Assembly (NCBI GenBank): GCA_002690995.1
Contig: NZGS01000030.1
Location: 1 to 45,088 of the forward strand
Source: Rhodospirillaceae bacterium
GTDB taxonomy: Bacteria; Pseudomonadota; Alphaproteobacteria; Thalassobaculales; Thalassobaculaceae
Direction of reading: 5' to 3'
DNA: 45,088 nt
Every line of letters begins with the position of its first letter. The stretch's first letter is position 1. The position numbers and the translations under genes were made by a program. This document shows, piece after piece, positions 44,126 to 45,088 of the stretch. Under the pieces are notes generated by a model, which searched no databases, was not told where the DNA came from, and saw only the letters and a list, made by a program, of their open reading frames with translations.

Positions 44126-44980
44126 TTAATTACCAAGCAAATTCAAGAGAATTTGTGGCTGCTGGTTGGCTATTCCCAAAACTTGCACGCCAAGTTGCTG
44201 TCTAACTTGCAAAGCGGTCAACTCTGCGGACTCTCGCGCTAGATCTGCGTCCACAATATTACCCAAACCAATTTCAGTAGAGTCATTAACTGTGGTCAAA
44301 AAGTCTGTTTGGAATTTCAGCGCTCGTATCTCTGCTCCCAAAGCCCCAAGGGATGTATTTATTTCCGTCTCGAGTGCAGAATACTGGGCGACGATTACGC
44401 TTTGAGCATTCACAGCGTTAGATGCTGCCCCATCGGTCCCAAGCGTAGCCGCAGCTAGACTCTTTATAAGATGAGTAACACCGCTACCAGGAGCCGAGCG
44501 AGCGCTTAGGGTAAGGTTAGTTCCATTTAAATTAGAGATAGTATTAACGTTTGTCGCATTGCTAATCAGTAAATTTCTTCCATTAAAATTAGAGTTACTC
44601 ACAAAGCCATATGCCTGCGACATCAATTTATCAAAATCTGCCTTAACAATGACCCGCTGAGCCGTTGTAAGACCACCATTAGCTAGCTCGGTAAGTTTTT
44701 GTCTGATATCTTGCAAGAGGTCTGAAATCGCAGTAACGCCAGCCAGAGCGATTTCACCAATCCCCTTGGAGTTGTTTAAACCTTGGGTAATAGCACCAAG
44801 CGCCCTTACATCACCTCGCACACCTTGGGCGATCGCAAAGTTAGACGCATCATCGGTAGCGCTTGTTACCTTTAGCCCAGTAGACAATCTCTCTTGGGTC
44901 TGAGACAACTTTTCGTTAGTCCGTTCAAGATTACGCAGGGCGACAAACGCTTCCGGATTTGTTACGATGCTATTTGACAT
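44126..44980 (-). CDS. Flagellin
   Basis: A 284-residue flagellin, short like Caulobacter flagellins. The N-terminal D0/D1 pattern is RNLERTNEKLSQTQERLSTG then LKVTSATDDASNFAIAQGVR, and the C-terminal part (DADLARESAELTALQVRQQL, VQVLGIANQQPQILLNLLGN) is complete. The variable middle is short (about 150-190) and rich in Ser/Thr/Asn, which would be the glycosylation area. AAGGAAAG lies before the ATG. It is upstream of flaF; the leader holds two hairpins and a sigma-54-like site. Confidence 0.97.
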   Translation of the reverse strand: MSNSIVTNPEAFVALRNLERTNEKLSQTQERLSTGLKVTSATDDASNFAIAQGVRGDVRALGAITQGLNNSKGIGEIALAGVTAISDLLQDIRQKLTELANGGLTTAQRVIVKADFDKLMSQAYGFVSNSNFNGRNLLISNATNVNTISNLNGTNLTLSARSAPGSGVTHLIKSLAAATLGTDGAASNAVNAQSVIVAQYSALETEINTSLGALGAEIRALKFQTDFLTTVNDSTEIGLGNIVDADLARESAELTALQVRQQLGVQVLGIANQQPQILLNLLGN

Positions 44981-44992
44981 TTATCTTTCCTT

Positions 44993-45024
44993 CTCACTTT
45001 CTTGTGAGGCAGGGGTGACTGCCT
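44993..45024 (-). promoter_or_regulatory. Two overlapping hairpins in the flagellin leader
   Basis: CTCAC (44993-44997) pairs with GTGAG (45004-45008), and AGGCAG (45007-45012) pairs with CTGCCT (45019-45024). They share two bases, so only one can form fully at a time. They lie just upstream of the flagellin ribosome site (44983-44990). In Caulobacter the leader of fljK mRNA is the target of FlbT, which makes a post-transcriptional control site plausible. Confidence 0.5.
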
Positions 45025-45055
45025 TAAACCTTTTGTTCTAGCCTATCCCTGTAAC

Positions 45056-45073
45056 ATGCAAATTTTGTTACAA
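45056..45073 (-). promoter_or_regulatory. Degenerate sigma-54-like promoter of flagellin
   Basis: Read leftward the site is TTGTAACAAAATTTGCAT: a perfect TTTGCA at -12, but GT where the near-invariant GG belongs at -24. Spacing is the same as in the other five sites. It lies 78 bases upstream of the flagellin ATG. Confidence 0.5.
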
Positions 45074-45088
45074 CTCATCAACTATTTA

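Noticed and set aside
1-45088. CRISPR arrays, tRNA or rRNA genes, insertion sequences, prophage
   Set aside because: Looked for repeats with regular spacing, cloverleaf arms and transposase or integrase motifs; none was seen. The phage-like stretch in FlgL is one domain inside a flagellar gene.

Overview
This window looks like a chromosomal segment of a low-GC, flagellated alphaproteobacterium, most probably close to Rhodospirillales. This is inferred from FlaF and FliX homologues, an alphaproteobacterial single-cysteine DksA, a DUF6468 protein in the fliL-fliM operon, a muramidase-less FlgJ, a short (284 aa) flagellin and a TPR-glycosyltransferase resembling Caulobacter FlmG. No mobile element, CRISPR array, tRNA or rRNA was seen.

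Layout. (1) Positions 1-16.5 kb hold housekeeping and metabolic genes: a truncated amidase, an SDR oxidoreductase, a lone CoxL/xanthine-dehydrogenase-type molybdenum subunit, rpmF, pccA, a 97-aa unknown, a class I/II aminotransferase and two tandem histidine phosphatases. A collinear leftward block follows: recA, alaS, moxR, a CoxE-like VWA gene and an NlpC/P60 peptidase gene. (2) 16.8-22.2 kb: the leftward operon flgB-flgC-fliE-fliQ-fliR-flhB, and a divergent rightward group of a stand-alone FlhB C-domain (flhX-like), a 118-aa unknown, fliO and fliP. (3) 22.2-30.2 kb: the leftward operon fliL-fliM-DUF6468-motE-like-motB-like(no Asp)-motB-like-giant TPR protein. (4) 30.6-37.2 kb: rightward flgF-flgG-flgA-flgH, leftward dksA and fliX, then rightward flgI-flgJ-flgN. 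(5) 37.2-45 kb: filament genes: a TPR protein, a FlaG-like protein, flgL, flgK, a TPR-glycosyltransferase, flaF and flagellin.

How the parts work together. The genes cover export gate (FliO/P/Q/R, FlhB), rod (FlgB/C/F/G, FliE, FlgJ), P and L rings (FlgA/H/I), switch and stator-associated parts (FliM, FliL, MotB-like, MotE-like), hook-filament junction (FlgK/L) and filament. FlhA, FliF/G/H/I/N, FlgD/E, FliK, FliD, MotA and FlbT are not here. Five flagellar operons (flgB, fliL, flgF, flgI, flgK) carry a clear sigma-54 signature (GG-N10-GC, close to TTGGCAC-N5-TTGCAT) at promoter distance; flagellin has a degenerate sixth. fliX, whose Caulobacter homologue works with the sigma-54 activator FlbD, lacks this signature and has a TTAA-N7-TTAA (CtrA-like) box instead, fitting a Caulobacter-type class II to class III cascade.

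Most interesting items: the coherent sigma-54 set; a MotB-like pair in which one member has Ser where the proton-binding Asp should be; the predicted catalytic Glu of the molybdenum subunit replaced by Gln; a phage-structural-protein-like insertion in FlgL; the FlmG-like gene next to flaF-flagellin; and the 1174-aa secreted TPR protein in the motor operon. I did not find convincing evidence of a wholly new system. The novelty is in unusual variants inside a recognisable flagellar locus.
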